In this document: one piece after another, positions 22,998 to 34,123 of the stretch
How the letters are laid out: each line of letters starts with the position of its first letter
How positions within the stretch are numbered: position 1 is the first letter of the stretch
Assembly: GCA_023213315.1 (NCBI GenBank)
Contig: JAKCPI010006084.1
Coordinates: 1-64,000 of the forward strand
Direction of reading: 5' to 3'
Origin: Euborellia annulipes
Taxonomy: Eukaryota > Arthropoda > Insecta > Dermaptera > Anisolabididae
Length of the DNA: 64,000 nucleotides
Made by a program: the position numbers and the translations under genes
Notes under the pieces: generated by a model
The model's database searches: none
Told to the model about the DNA's origin: nothing
Seen by the model: only the letters and a program-made list of their open reading frames with translations

Positions 22998-23330
22998 TAG
23001 AGTTTTTTCTTTAATTATCTGAAGTTTCGGTTCCGCATTTGAACCATCTTCAGAGTTGGCAAAAAGTCATTATGAAAGTGTCAGAGTGAATTTTATACAT
23101 TGTTGAACCAAACCCTTATATAATAAATATATACACAGTATGCGATGATCAGATATATGATACTGTGTATATCTTTATTATATAAGTTTTTGGTTCAACT
23201 ATGTATAAAATCCACTGTGACCCTTTCATAATGACTTTTCGCTAGCTGTGAAGATGGTTTAAATGCGGAGCCAAACGTCAGATAAATAAAGAAAAAACTC
23301 TAGCAGCGGCTATCATATCTCTACCCTCTT
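22998..23330. mobile_element. Penelope-like palindromic element
   Basis: Arms starting TAGAGTTTTTTCTTTAATT (left) and ending AAAGAAAAAACTCTA at about 23300 (right), with a short AT-rich centre near 23130. Read outward, the left arm gives CTGAAGAT-GGTTC...GAACC-GAAACTTC and the right gives GTGAAGAT-GGTTT...GAGCC-AAACGTC. About 31 nt (GCAGCGGCTATC...) extends only on the right. Target duplication unclear. Confidence 0.75.
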
Positions 23331-23910
23331 ATGAATAAAAGAATTTGGAAATCCTCACTCATAGTGCTTGAAAGTAATTTTTAAAATAAAACCACTAATG
23401 TAGCCTGGATTTCTGTTTGGAGAGTGGTGTGGAGGAAACGGGGGTGGGGATTCGTAAAACATACATTTTTTAGAATATTTACTACTGGGTTATACAGGTC
23501 ATTAAAATTAAAAAAAGATTATTATTGAGATTTATGATTAACTACGAACTAATCTCAGCTTAAGATACTGGTATCTGTGAAGTAGCTAATTTTCTAAAGC
23601 AATGATGCCAAATCGATGTCTCTGGACTTTTTAAACCCTTTAGGCTTTTTTTTCTCTCCAGGCTGATTCGCATGCAAAGAGAGTCACCATCTCTCTTATG
23701 TTATCTTTTTGCCTTTTATATATCAGTTATATCAAATCTCACCAATTGCTATTCAATACAGCGTTTGGATTTAATTTTTACTTTTTTTTTTATCGTTTAT
23801 ATAAGATGTATTGGCCACATCAGATCAACTCAGCATTAAAGTGTAACTGACTGACTGGAATGTTCTTTTTTTTCCTTATGCCCTGTTATTGAATAATAAT
23901 TAAATAAAGA

Positions 23911-24046
23911 AGAAATCTGGTGTGACTGACACAACTTTCTTCGGTAATCGAAAGGTGTGTGCTATGTGATTTTATTGAATTGAGTGAATGGGTGTGTGAG
24001 TGTGAGTGTGAATGACAAAAAAGAGTGAGTGTTTAAAAAAAAAAAT
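23911..24046 (+). mobile_element. CTGGTG 5' hairpin joined to SINE-A tail
   Basis: 23911-23974 is a diverged CTGGTGTGACTG hairpin with AACTTTCTTCGGTAATCG. It is followed at once by the GAATGGGTGTGTGAGTGTGAG and A-run of a family A SINE, without the SINE head. Confidence 0.65.
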
Positions 24047-24185
24047 ACATGTCCGTCCTTCTATATTTTCAACAGGCGTCAGATCGTGCGACGGGCCGGC
24101 CTATTCTACTTCTTCCGGTCGCTAAAAACCCATTCCGCCGACCCCGCACTGCCGATATAAGGCAACGAAAGAAGAAGAAGATAGA

Positions 24186-24310
24186 CGTATGGAATGGATG
24201 AAAAGAAAAAGTAAAAAACAAATTTATACTGTCGACGTTTCGAGGGCTCGTCGCACTCTTCCTCGGAACAGTCTAAGTGTCAATTGTTACAGATGGTAAT
24301 AATTAGATTA
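24186..24310 (-). mobile_element. Penelope-like end fragment
   Basis: On the minus strand: GAGGAAGAG-TGCGACGAGCCCTC-GAAACGTCGAC, the module of the other palindromes but with the first core strand degenerate. No inverted partner nearby, so it is probably truncated. Confidence 0.5.
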
Positions 24311-24344
24311 TCATTTGACATCATTAAACAAATTTGAAATTTCT

Positions 24345-24400
24345 ATCGGGATCCCCGTTTATTTACCCGAGGTGCTTCCGTGCACGAAGGCACACGCACA
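24345..24400 (-). mobile_element. SINE family C tail fragment
   Basis: Complement of the family C tail: CCCGAGGTGCTTCCGTGCACGAAGG, matching 19668-19690, with the preceding CGTTTATTT. Confidence 0.5.
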
Positions 24401-24626
24401 CACATTAAACAAATTCAACAGCATTAACAATGTATTATGTGTTTGTTGAATGATTTAATAAAGATTATGATAAAGCATGTGTTTAAAAGTAAGGTTACAA
24501 AGTTCAATAATAGAATAATAATAGTAATAGGCCTAAAAGTATTTAAAATTTTAATATCGCTCGAGTAAACCATGGTCGCCCAAGATGTGTCGAAATTCGA
24601 TTTTTATTAATGGAAGAACCCCATGT

Positions 24627-25240
24627 AAAAAATCTGGTGTGACTGGCGCACACCAGATTTTTTTGTGTCGGCATATATTTAGTTTCCGACAGTAAGGTAC
24701 ATTCGAAGTTCAAGATGTAAAATTTATAAACATGGGAGAATATTTATATTTTGTTACCATGGCAATCATTTCTCCTATCTTTTCTATGGAGTACAAGAGT
24801 AAAGTGGTCTTCAGAAGATTTCAATGACAAAATGAGAATATACATTTTAAAAAGTATCTAAAAAATAATTGATTTTTGAATTAAAAAAAAAATCGTGGGA
24901 GCGAATTTTGAGAAAATCGAAAAAACTGAAAAAGTACATCAGTAAAGTACTAGTACTCTTTGGTCGATATTGTTCAAAAGCTTCGTGTCACGTCCCATGG
25001 GGGTGCCTAACTTAAATATAAAATTTCAACCTCCTAGCTCTTTTCGTTCTTGAGATATTTTGTTCACAAACACACACACACACCCACAGACAGACCATGT
25101 CGCGAAAACCACTTTTTGGATTCAGGGGACCTCAAAACGTGAAGATCCATCAAAATCTCGACATCGAATTTTTGACATGAATCCAATACTTTCTCTCTCT
25201 ATATATTAACATATATATAGAGGTAAGAGAAAGTAAAAAT
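24627..25240 (+). mobile_element. CTGGTG-family element, near full-length
   Basis: About 614 bp. Begins AAAAATCTGGTGTGACTGG with a shortened hairpin and contains the ordered blocks: TAGTTTCCGACAGTA, AAAATTTATAAACATGG, GTTACCATGGCAA, CATTTTAAAAAGTATC, AAACTGAAAAAGTACATCAG, GGGGGTGCCTAACTTAAATA, (ACAC)n, ACCATGTCGCGAAAACC, TTTTTGACATGAATCCAATAC. Ends with the AT-rich hairpin and GGTAAGAGAAAGTAAAA. No ORF. A good reference copy for the family. Confidence 0.9.
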
Positions 25241-25379
25241 AAAAACATTTTTTTTTAATTTTATTCAATGCCAATTTCATTCCAGACAGATCGGCAGACA
25301 AATCAGAAGCGGTTCATATTTAAATAGATATTTATTTATTTTCATACAGGCATTTGATCGTGGAGCTTTTTCGTTCAAT

Positions 25380-25640
25380 TTGTCTTGATCTTGTGATCAA
25401 TTAGTAATCCAAATGGAGCCGAGAGAGTCGAAGGTCCTGGGACTCCTCTCCACTCGATTAATCAAAATCCTAACAAATTATTCAAAAGGATCAGCTAATT
25501 AATTAGCTCGAGTCACGACCTCAAAGGTCAGTCAGGCCGGGGGACGCCCTGCCATAAATTAAACAGAAGGTGGGGAAGAGGCCAAAGGGCCGTATTCCCA
25601 CCCACGCATCGTCCCTTCTCTAATTCATGGAACTTTTTTC
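25380..25640. promoter_or_regulatory. GC-richer unique island, candidate cis-regulatory
   Basis: Not repeated elsewhere in the window. It contains GATTAATCAAAATCC, a TAATTAATTAG homeodomain-type word and GACCTCAAAGGTCA (25517-25530) with a nuclear-receptor half site. No ORF. It could equally be a decayed old repeat. Confidence 0.25.
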
Positions 25641-26106
25641 CGTTAATGTGCCAATATATTTTAAAATCAATTTATTTCTCAAGTCACTGACTCTTAGAAA
25701 GAAAATTTCTGCTCCAAGAGAAATTGTTTAAATTTTATTTTTTTAAGTTTGTTTCATGATGTAGGGATTATTGGATTGTTTTCTATAGAATTCATCAGAA
25801 TTATATTGGTTACCAATTAATTTAAATAATTATGATTCTAGAGTGGATAATAATTTAATTTCTCTTCAGTCATTAGGGTCAGACCTGGCATGTTGTGGTT
25901 ACTCTGAGGAGTAACTTTCATGGGAATAATACTGAGGTGGGTTCCAGTTTCCTTCCTCAGGAAAACGGAATCTCAAATAGAATTGGATAATTTATAATGA
26001 GATGGATTTGAACTCGAACTTGTCTTCAATCAGACTATTGCTTTATCCCCTCATCTAATCGAATCCTCTTTTCGTTTATAATTTATTGAAAAATTAAATT
26101 ATTTTC

Positions 26107-26965
26107 AAGAGATGATGAATAGGCAGCTAAACAAAAAACAAAATTTTTAATTTTCTCTGTCGACGTTTCGAACGCTCATCGCGCTCATCATCAAGACCTA
26201 CGATCAACAAACATTATTTATCAACAGGAACAGGTAGATGAGGGCAGCCAGCAAAGAACAAAAACTTTATTTAAATATCGTCGACGTTTCAGGAACGCAT
26301 CGCTCCCATCTTCAGGACGATAAATTGTTAATGTTGTTTTGATTGATACATGTAGGTCATACAAAATTATAATACAAAATTTGCATATACCATTAAATGT
26401 ATGTTTTTATAGACATAATTCTCATAGACAATTAAACATACATTTAATTAAATGCAAATTTGTATTATAATTTTGTATGACCTACATGTATCAATCTAAA
26501 CAACATTAACAATTTATCGTCTTGAAGATGGGAGCGATGCGTTCCCGAAACGTCGACGATACTTAAAGTTTTTGTTCTTTGCTGGCTGCCTTCATCTACC
26601 TGTTCCTGTTGATTATCACTCAGCCATTAATTTCTTCTTTTCAAACATTATTTATTTATATTTTAAAAAGATTTACATAGACATAATATTGCATCAGAGT
26701 ATAATTACTTACAGATAGAAAAGTTATATCAATCTAAGCTTATGACTTTTCTATCTGTAAGTAATTATATTCTGATGCAATATTATGTCTATGTAAATCT
26801 TTTTAATATATGAATAAATAATGTTTGTTGACCGTAGGTCCTGATGATGAGCGCGATGAGCGTTTGAAACGTCGACAGAGAAAATTAAAAATTTTGTTTT
26901 TTGTTTAGTTGCCTATTCATCATCCCTTGAATACATACACAGCCATATCCAGTTATAATCAGTAC
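26107..26965 (+). mobile_element. Penelope-like palindromic element (outer, host of nested copy)
   Basis: Arms begin AAGAGATGATGAATAGG and end CCTATTCATCATCCCTT, followed by a right-only extension of about 37 nt (GAATACATACACAGCC...). Flanked by ATTAAATTATTTTC, 14 bp, at 26093-26106 and 26966-26979. Read outward both arms give the module; the right one is CTGATGATG-AGCGC...GCGTT-TGAAACGTCGAC at 26841-26876. A second palindromic element (26222-26641) is inserted in the left arm. One-sided tail, long imprecise target duplication and inverted terminal repeats are Penelope-like features. Confidence 0.8.
26222..26641 (+). mobile_element. Penelope-like palindromic element (inner, nested)
   Basis: 420 bp with arms CAACAGGAACAGGTAGATGA / TCATCTACCTGTTCCTGTTG, an inner palindrome around ATTTGTATTATAATTTTGTATG, and a right-only tail of about 30 nt (ATTATCACTCAGCC...). 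Flanked by CAAACATTATTTAT (14 bp) at 26208-26221 and 26642-26655. The module is TTGAAGAT-GGGAGCG-ATG-CGTTCCC-GAAACGTCG at 26522-26555, with its inverted partner at 26283-26315 reading CTGAAGAT. Confidence 0.85.
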
Positions 26966-27304
26966 ATTAAATTATTTTCTTTTATCAAAAAGTCCGATAG
27001 CAGGCTGCTTATCTTTAAAACATAATCCTGAGAATTTTTATCACATAACGCTCACAAGACACCCTGAAGATATAAAACATATCTTTTATATTGCAATTAA
27101 GCATAGATCTTTAGCTATTGTCTTTAAGATATAAAGCGGTTCAAAATTTTGCATTAATGTGACAAAGGAGAAAATTTTCCTAATCAGTTGGCAAAATAAA
27201 GCCTATTTTGTCACTAAAAGAAAGAACGAACAATTTAAAAAATTCAGACAATTTTTTGTTAACATTTTTGACTTTTTCTCAACTCTACTACGTGGCCTGG
27301 GTAA

Positions 27305-27400
27305 AAGAGTAGAACAACAGCCACCAAGATCGTTGTTGAGAAGCAATGCCAAACGCGGGTGGCTTCGAGAAACAAGGGTGCGGAAAGGTTGCCATCGTTA
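27305..27400 (+). repeat. Low-copy 'CAGCCACCAAGATCGTT' block, copy 2
   Basis: AACAACAGCCACCAAGATCG, then GGTGGCTTCGAGAAACAAGG, GTGCGG and GGTTGCC, as in the copies at 22125 and 36252. In frame with an open stretch of about 30 codons, but the frame is not conserved in copy 1. Confidence 0.35.
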
Positions 27401-27960
27401 TATTATTTAATTAAATATATACTGGTATTCAATACAATTTTGTTAAACTTAATTAACATATAATAGTATATAATTTAATTTTAACATCAACTACCCTATT
27501 GGAATAATATTTAAACGATTTTCTAATTAACCTAAAGAGGAATGTCCAATAATTAAATTTATGGATTTTCCCTTTTTGTCTTCCCTTTAACCGAAATATT
27601 TTAATAAAAATGGAATCTATTGATTATTAGAAATTATATTATATCGAAAACCTGAGAGAGGTGAAAGATCAGTTGAAATATAACGAAGAAAAGTAAAATC
27701 CATCAAATATTCAGAATAACATATATTACTAATAATTTTCAGGCAAATTTTGCTAATTGGTAAAATAACAAAACTAATTCTTACAAATAATAACTTAAAA
27801 ATAAATAAAATTGTTTTGCTCATTACAATAGAGTGATCATTCTAACCGAATTTTTTGGAACAGTCCCTCATTTCAATTCAATGTCCCGCTTCATTACTTG
27901 TCCTACATTTTATTTGAAACTCTTTTTTATTTCTGTCAAGTATTTAAATAATTATTTTCA
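27400..27960. other. AT-rich DNA, nothing recognised
   Basis: No repeat, exon or ORF worth naming. Confidence 0.45.
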
Positions 27961-27962
27961 AT

Positions 27963-28245
27963 TTTTACTTTCTCTATGTATGTTAATTTATAGATAAAAA
28001 GTAGGCGTATTTCATGTCGAAATTTTGATGATCCAAAAAAGTGGGTCCCGCTAAATGGTCTGTTTATGGGTGAGTGTATGTTCAAAATAAAGCATGAAGA
28101 AAATGAGCAACGAGTTTGAAATCAGGAATCCTCCTGATGCGCAAAAATTAGCTCTTAATTAAAATACTAGAACTTTTCTGATGTAGTTTTTTTTCCGATT
28201 TTCGTAAAATTCGTTCTCACAATTTTAATTAAAATTCAACAATAT
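27963..28245 (-). mobile_element. CTGGTG-family element, diverged partial
   Basis: TTTTTACTTTCTCTATGTATG, ATGTCGAAATTTTGATG, GAACTTTTCTGATGTAG and TTTTAATTAAAATTCA blocks are present in order. The half toward the 5' hairpin is missing. Confidence 0.7.
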
Positions 28246-28260
28246 AATTGAAAATATATA

Positions 28261-28385
28261 TATAAGAGTGTAGTCCCAGAAGGGAATCGCAATTTGTGAC
28301 CGAAACGTTGTCTTGGAAATAATTATTCTTTGTTCCATTGAGTGCAACCATCACCTACTTCAATCTCTACCAAAAAAAGTAATTT
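28261..28385 (+). mobile_element. Penelope-like 3' fragment
   Basis: CCCAGAAGGGAATCGCAATTT...GACCGAAACGTTGTC followed by an AT-rich segment and a TTGAGTGCAACCATC tail. The module is degenerate in its first strand and there is no inverted arm, consistent with 5' truncation. Confidence 0.4.
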
Positions 28386-29283
28386 CAAATAATTCCGGTA
28401 GATGGCATTACAAGGCCTATAGCGCCTACTTCTGTATAAATCAACAATTTTTTTTTTTATTAAATTATTAAAAATCAATTCTTACGAATTATGAAAAAAA
28501 AAAAATCGTAGTAAAAAAAGTTATTCTTTTAAAAAATGAAAGTCATCGAAATTATTTGTTTTTCTTCGGATAACAAATTTCACGGCGTTTTATTTTGTTG
28601 GAAAGTTCATGGTCCCCTTCCCCCCACTATTCTTCCTTTTCATCGCTATATTCAATATAATTTTGACTTTAAATTGAATGAAACGAATCTCATCCTCTTC
28701 ATTTTTTTTTACGTTATAATGTTGTCGGCACGTTTTTTAAGGAAAATTTGAAACGAATCGAATTGATCCGCCCGATTTACCAAAAAAAAATGGATATAAG
28801 ATTCTTATCTAGAACGGGAGTGAATAAAAAAATACAAATAAAGTAATCGTTGAATGGGTTGTATTTAGAGTGACCAAATGTCCCGAAATTTTTGAGACGT
28901 TCCGACGACTTTCGGCTCTCTTTAGAGGTGTCCGAAATTGATCAATTTGAGACGCTATTTGTCCCAATTTATATAATAATAATAAATAAAAAAAAAAAAA
29001 CATCTAGATCGGAAAAATTTTTCAAGCTAACAACCTTAAAATTTAACACAAAGAGACGCAATGGGAGAACGAAGAACATAAAGCCGGATTCACAGCTCAG
29101 GTTTTAATCAATCATTTTAATGAGTGACAAGGGGTGTGGGGTGTATGACTGAGTAGATATTGAAAAATTAAGAAAAAACCAAAAAAAAAAAAATTCAATA
29201 GGCCTATCTATTTTTAATTGTAAAAAATATACAATTGCAAAAATACATAGACTATTAATATATATTGAGCAATCCTCAATTCT

Positions 29284-30230
29284 AAAAAACTGGTGTGACT
29301 GGCCCCACAGCAAACAACTTTCTCTTACCTTCGGTGATCGAAAGTTGTGCTCTGTACTTGTCCCACCAGATTTTTTTATGTCGAGATATATTTAGTTCCC
29401 TACAGTACGGAACATTTGAATGCAGATGTACAGATGTAAAATTTATAAGTATGGCAAAATATTTATATTCTGTTACCATGGCTACCATTCCTCTCCTACC
29501 CTTCCTATGAAGTACAAGAGTAAAGTATGCTTCAAACAATTTTTAGGGCAAAATGTGAATATACATTTTAAAGAGAATCTAAAAAAATAATTGATTTTTG
29601 AATTCTAATCAAAATCGTTAGAGCGAATTTTGAGAAAATCGAAAAAAAAAACTGGAAAAGTACATCAGTAAAATATTATTACTCTTTGGCCGATTTTGTT
29701 CAAAAGCTTCATGTCAAGTCCCATGGAGGTGCCTAACTTAAATATAAAATTTCAACCTCGTAGCACTTTTCGTTTTTGAGATATTTTGTTCACAGAACAG
29801 ACAGTCACACCATGTCGCGAAAACAAGGGCGGATACAAGGGGGGTAAAGGGGTAATTACCCCCCCCCCCCCGAGATTTGAAAAAATACCTTTTTTTCGAA
29901 AAAAAATTTATTTTTAATGTAAAATTTTAAAAATTAATACTTAAAAATTTGATTTGTATTTATATTCTGGCAAACAAGTACAGATTGCGCCTTTAAATTA
30001 CCGAAATTAAGAAAAAATTGTGTGCTGTGCGACGAGTCACACCAGATTACCCCCCCCCCCGAGAAACACCTCTGGATCCGCCCTTGCGCGAAAACTACTT
30101 TTTTGGATTCAGGGGACCTCAAAACGTGAAGATCCATCAAAATCTCGACATCGAATTTTTGACATGAAAGCAATACCTTCTCTCTACATATACAGTATTA
30201 ACATATATAATATATAGAGGTATGAGAAAT
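29284..30230 (+). mobile_element. CTGGTG-family element with nested hAT MITE
   Basis: A complete 5' hairpin (CTGGTGTGACTGGCCCCACA...GTCCCACCAG), core and 3' hairpin. It is split at 29824 by a hAT-like MITE that duplicated CGCGAAAA from the element's own ATGTCGCGAAAAC motif. The 65-85-codon ORFs over the hairpin occur at every copy and are not conserved proteins. Confidence 0.85.
29824..30086. mobile_element. hAT-like MITE carrying CTGGTG hairpin half
   Basis: Termini CAAGGGCGGAT... and ...ATCCGCCCTTG; 8-bp duplication CGCGAAAA at 29816-29823 and 30087-30094. The interior holds C-runs and, near the right end, GTGCTGTGCGACGAGTCACA-CCAGATT, one arm of the CTGGTG-family hairpin. The same combination occurs at 9623-9790. 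Confidence 0.85.
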
Positions 30231-30289
30231 TTAATTAAGTATCACCGAGGCTTAAAATAAAGTTTGTTAAATACGCGAAGCATTATCTA

Positions 30290-30730
30290 TTCTTTAAAAA
30301 GATCGCCCGCCTGTAAGGGCCTATATTCCGTCGATAGATACCGAATGGCATACAATCTTTTCCCTCGGGATCAAATATCTGAGATTTACGAGAACTCTCG
30401 GTAGTCGTTCTTCTTTCCATAAAAAAATATCTTGAAAATATTAATCTTGGTGGTGGATTTCTTGATCAATTCAGAGAATAAGCAAACTTTTAAGAGTCTC
30501 CTGAGAGTAACCGAAACGTCGCTCTTTGTTTTGGCGTGGAGAGCACCGTTAATTGCCGGCCGGGAATGTTGCTGCTGCTGCTGCTAATTGGCCGTCTTGG
30601 CCGGTGGTCCTCCGCAGGGGGCGCCGTTAATTAATCTCAAAGAATAGGGGGAGGGGGGGACGATCTCCGGAAGGGACATTTCGAAACCCCCCTCTCTCTC
30701 CCCCGATCTAATTTTCAATAACACAAAACG
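30290..30730. promoter_or_regulatory. GC-richer unique island, candidate cis-regulatory
   Basis: Unique in the window; GC-rich with (GCT)n near 30571, GGCCGTCTTGGCCGG, GTTAATTAATC and G-runs. 30492-30530 contains CCTGAGAGTAACCGAAACGTCG, a decayed Penelope-like module. No ORF or exon supported. Confidence 0.25.
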
Positions 30731-30819
30731 AAAAAATTATTGTTGTTATATATATTAATTTCTTCAAACATTTTAAAGCTATCAGTTTTGGATTAATTTC
30801 TTGAAAATTTTCATTAATT

Positions 30820-31482
30820 TTTAATTTCTCTTACCTATGTATATATGTAAAATATTTATATAGACATATAGAGAGGAAGTATTGGATTCATGTCAAAAAT
30901 TCGATGTCGAGATTTTAGAGATATACACGTTTTGAGGTCCCCTGAATCCAAAAAAGTGGTTTTCTCGACATAGTGTGTCTGTCTGTCTGCCTGTGTGACT
31001 GTGAACAAAATATCTCAAGAACGAAAAGAGCTAGGTGGTTGAAATTTTATACTTAAGTTAGGCACCCCCCTGGCAAGTGCTTTTGAATAAAATCGGCCAA
31101 AGAGTATTAGTACTTTACTGATGTAATTTTTCAGTTTTTTTTTCGATTTTCTCAAAATTCGCTCCAACAATTTTGAATTGAAATTCAAAAATCGATTATT
31201 TTTTAGATAGTCTATAAAAGGTATATTCTCATTTTGCTTTCAAAATTGTTTGAAGCACACTTTACTCTTGTATTTCATAGGAAAAATAGGAGAAATTGTT
31301 TCCAAAAAAATATAAATATTTTTCTGTTTATAAATTTTACATCTTGAATTTTAATATATCGGCGAAAACTAAATATATCTCGACACAAAAAAATCTGGTG
31401 TGACAAGTACAGAACACAACTTTCGATTACCGAAGGTAAGAGAAAGTTGTGTGCTGTGCAGCCAGTCACACCAGATTTTTTA
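30820..31482 (-). mobile_element. CTGGTG-family element, near full-length
   Basis: About 660 bp in reverse: TTCTCTTACCTATGTATATATG hairpin, GTCAAAAATTCGATGTCGAG, TTGAGGTCCCCTGAATCC, (GTCT)n, TTAGGCACCCC, ATGTAATTTTTCAG, TTTATAAATTTTACA, then the intact 5' hairpin CTGGTGTGACAAG...CAGTCACACCAG. Confidence 0.9.
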
Positions 31483-31626
31483 TTTTATTTCATGAAAGAG
31501 CATCAGGACCGTCGAATTTATGTGAATTTCCCAGAGAGACACGGTTATTTGACCTAAAAATCGGTGCATTTATAATATGAAGACGAGATTAACAAAAAAG
31601 ATTTTTTCATTTGTCGGCTCTTGTCA

Positions 31627-31634
31627 TGACGTCA
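31627..31634. promoter_or_regulatory. CRE palindrome TGACGTCA
   Basis: Exact consensus, 184 bp from a second one at 31818. Confidence 0.3.
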
Positions 31635-31817
31635 TTTCCCTCACCTATTTTTTGCATTTCAGAAATCGAATTTTATATATTGAAAAAAAAAAATTGATTT
31701 CATCGATTGATTTGCTTCATTGGAGATTAAATTATACGGACATAGCTCTTAATTTAATAAAAATTCCTCCCTTCCATTTTGATTTATCCCTTAAAAATGT
31801 ATTTTATTCACACTTGG

Positions 31818-31825
31818 TGACGTCA
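31818..31825. promoter_or_regulatory. CRE palindrome TGACGTCA
   Basis: Exact consensus in GGTGACGTCAC, which extends the palindrome to 10 bp. Confidence 0.3.
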
Positions 31826-32420
31826 CATTTTCAAGGTGAGGCGAGAGAATAGAAGAGTCAAAAAAAATGATGTTTAAATATTTCTAAAAGCATCGAAATG
31901 GATTGGTCATGGATAAGAAGAGACAGACAGACATTCCATCTTATATTAATAAAAGAAAAAAATATTACATATAATAATATTAATAATTTATGATGGTCAT
32001 TTGACAACCAAAATAATTAAAATTTTTCGAATTTTATAGTTTAAATCATCAAATAATTAAATTACCATTTTTAAACAAAAATTTTGTATATAAATTTCTA
32101 TGAGAGGGGAGAAGCGATTGATCAAGTACGTAGCTTAATCTTAAATTTGTTTTTTCTTTTTTTAGAGCTCAAATGCATCTTGAGGCGCGAGGTTAGAATA
32201 TGACATACAGAATAAGAGAATAATAAATGTCAAAATATTATTTCTGGTTTATTAATTTGAAGTTGTTCTCCAACCCTTGGGTGTCTATTTCGAATTAACT
32301 CTTCAGGAGTTATATTCAAATTAGATTTATGTTTATAATAAAAATAATAAATTGCTTGTGGCTGTGGTGTGATTATATTAGAGGGATGTAGATATCATCC
32401 AAATTTGAATGTCCGAATAC

Positions 32421-32833
32421 TCCCAGAATAAGACATTTCGGTCTGAATTTAGTTGGCCATCTTCAGTTATTGGAAATTATACATATACTGTATTGCAAAA
32501 CACAGATGTTAGTGGATTTGTCAATAATAATATTTATTTGCTTCATATAAAATTATATGGCTCCTGTCCTCAAGATCAGAGATAAAAATCATTTTATCTC
32601 TCAAAGATCTTAAGACTCTTAAGATAAAAATCATTTATCTCTGATCTTGGGGACAGGAGCCATATAATTTTATATGAAGCAAATAAATATTATTATTGAC
32701 AAATCCTGGTTCAATCACATCTGTATTTTGCAATACAGTATGTGTATAATTTCCAATAACTGAAGATGGCCAAATAAATTCAGGCCGAAACGTCTTATTC
32801 TGGGAGTTTTATTGAACTCAGGCTCATTATAAT
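32421..32833 (+). mobile_element. Penelope-like palindromic element
   Basis: Arms CCCAGAATAAGACATTTCGG and its complement ending TTATTCTGGG. The centre near 32600 has small inverted AAGATCTTAAG words. Right-only tail of about 29 nt (AGTTTTATTGAACTC...). GAATACT flanks both ends (32414-32420 and 32834-32840). Module at 32760-32795: CTGAAGAT-GGCC...GGCC-GAAACGTC, with its inverted partner at about 32434-32465. Confidence 0.8.
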
Positions 32834-32890
32834 GAATACTATCCACCAATAATGTATCTGGACAGGGAAGCTTTTAAATTATTATTATTT

Positions 32891-33171
32891 TGCCCCCGGG
32901 CTTGGTGTAGTAGGTAGCGTGCCTACCTCCTATACTAAACATCGCGGGTTTGGACCCTAGTCAGTCCGATGAATTTATTTAAGCCATTTGGATACCAGAT
33001 GGCTTAAATAGAAATTCCTGGACCCCCAATAGATACAGGGTATATTAAACATACGAGTATCGTTTAAAATCTTAAATGGCCTAAGTTGCACAAAAGACTG
33101 TGTGAATGTGTGTGTGGGTGAGTGTGAGTGTGAATGTGAATGAAAAAAAAGTGAGAATGTTTAAAAAAAAA
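32891..33171 (+). mobile_element. tRNA-derived SINE, family A, full-length
   Basis: GCCCCCGGGCTTGGTGTAG-TAGGTAGCGTGCC carries the A box; CGCGGGTTTGGACCC the B box. Body AGTCCGATGAATTTATTTAAGCC, TGGACCCCCAATAGATA; tail with GTGTGAATGTGTGTGTGGG and an A-run. The best-preserved family A copy. Confidence 0.85.
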
Positions 33172-34123
33172 TTGTTTTTTTTATTGTTCTAATTTTGTGT
33201 ACAAAATACGAATATACAGTATTTTAAATAAAATCACCTGTCTTTTGGAGAAAAAATTTTCATCGTTGAGTCATAGAAAATTTGTTTATTAATTTATTTA
33301 AATTTAAATTTAGAACGATAATGTTTATAGTTTCTATAATAAATAAAATTAAGACTACGATTATATGAGGTAAACTAAACCAAAATTTAACTAACAATCA
33401 AAACGTTCCTAAAGGAGTTCAGAAAAGTGAGAAGATAATCGTGAAATGGCAGCAATTGGGTCACAGATTTATTAGACTATCGAAATTCGATAAATGTGTA
33501 TTCATAAAATTTCTGGACAATATAATCCAAATTTAAACATTTTCTCATATACCCCGAAAATGACCAAACAGACAATTTAATTTCACTTTAACTCCTAATA
33601 ACAATGAAAATCAATTTTCTAATTTCAATTTGGCTTGTACTCATGTGCATAAAGGAAATACGGTGATTAAGTACAAATAAAGTCTATTATTTGTGCGGCG
33701 ATGACAAAAGATGCGAAGACAAGAACTGAAGAAGGATGTCGGTGAAGACACCCGGTCAAATAAAAATAAAGAAAGATTCAATTTCCTTTGTCGACGTTTG
33801 AACACGTGTCTTGGCTTTTCATCAAGGAGATGGGTGTGGTGGCTAGCTACTCTTCAACAGGCTAATTTTTATTTAATATTTCGAAATACGATATTTGGAA
33901 TAAAAGAATCTCGTTTGGCTTTGGCATAATCATTTAAAAGAGATATTGAGAGAGTTTCTATAAACAGGTCCAAAGAAAACTAATAATAATAAATTAGTTA
34001 TGAAAATTTGCATTTCCATTGCCTGTTTTCCATATTGTACTCCATGAGATAGAAATTTTCAAAAAATAAGAATAAGAATCTATATTTGTGGATTATGAAT
34101 AAATTTAATTATAAAAAACTCAC
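33172..34123. other. AT-rich DNA with Penelope-like remnant
   Basis: 33780-33835 contains, on the minus strand, TTGATGAAAAGCCAAGACACG...TTCAAACGTCGAC, a decayed module. The 72-codon ORF over it is incidental. Confidence 0.4.

Larger units (their letters stand above)
31483..32418. other. Unique AT-rich DNA with two CRE palindromes
   Basis: No repeat recognised. Perfect TGACGTCA at 31627-31634 and 31818-31825. One 91-codon ORF (31577-31852) lies here, but its composition is AT-driven and I do not support it. Confidence 0.4.

Noticed and set aside
26222..26641. Simple DNA-transposon MITE interpretation
   Set aside because: The extension is on one side only and the 14-bp duplication is unlike common MITE superfamilies; Penelope-like fits better.
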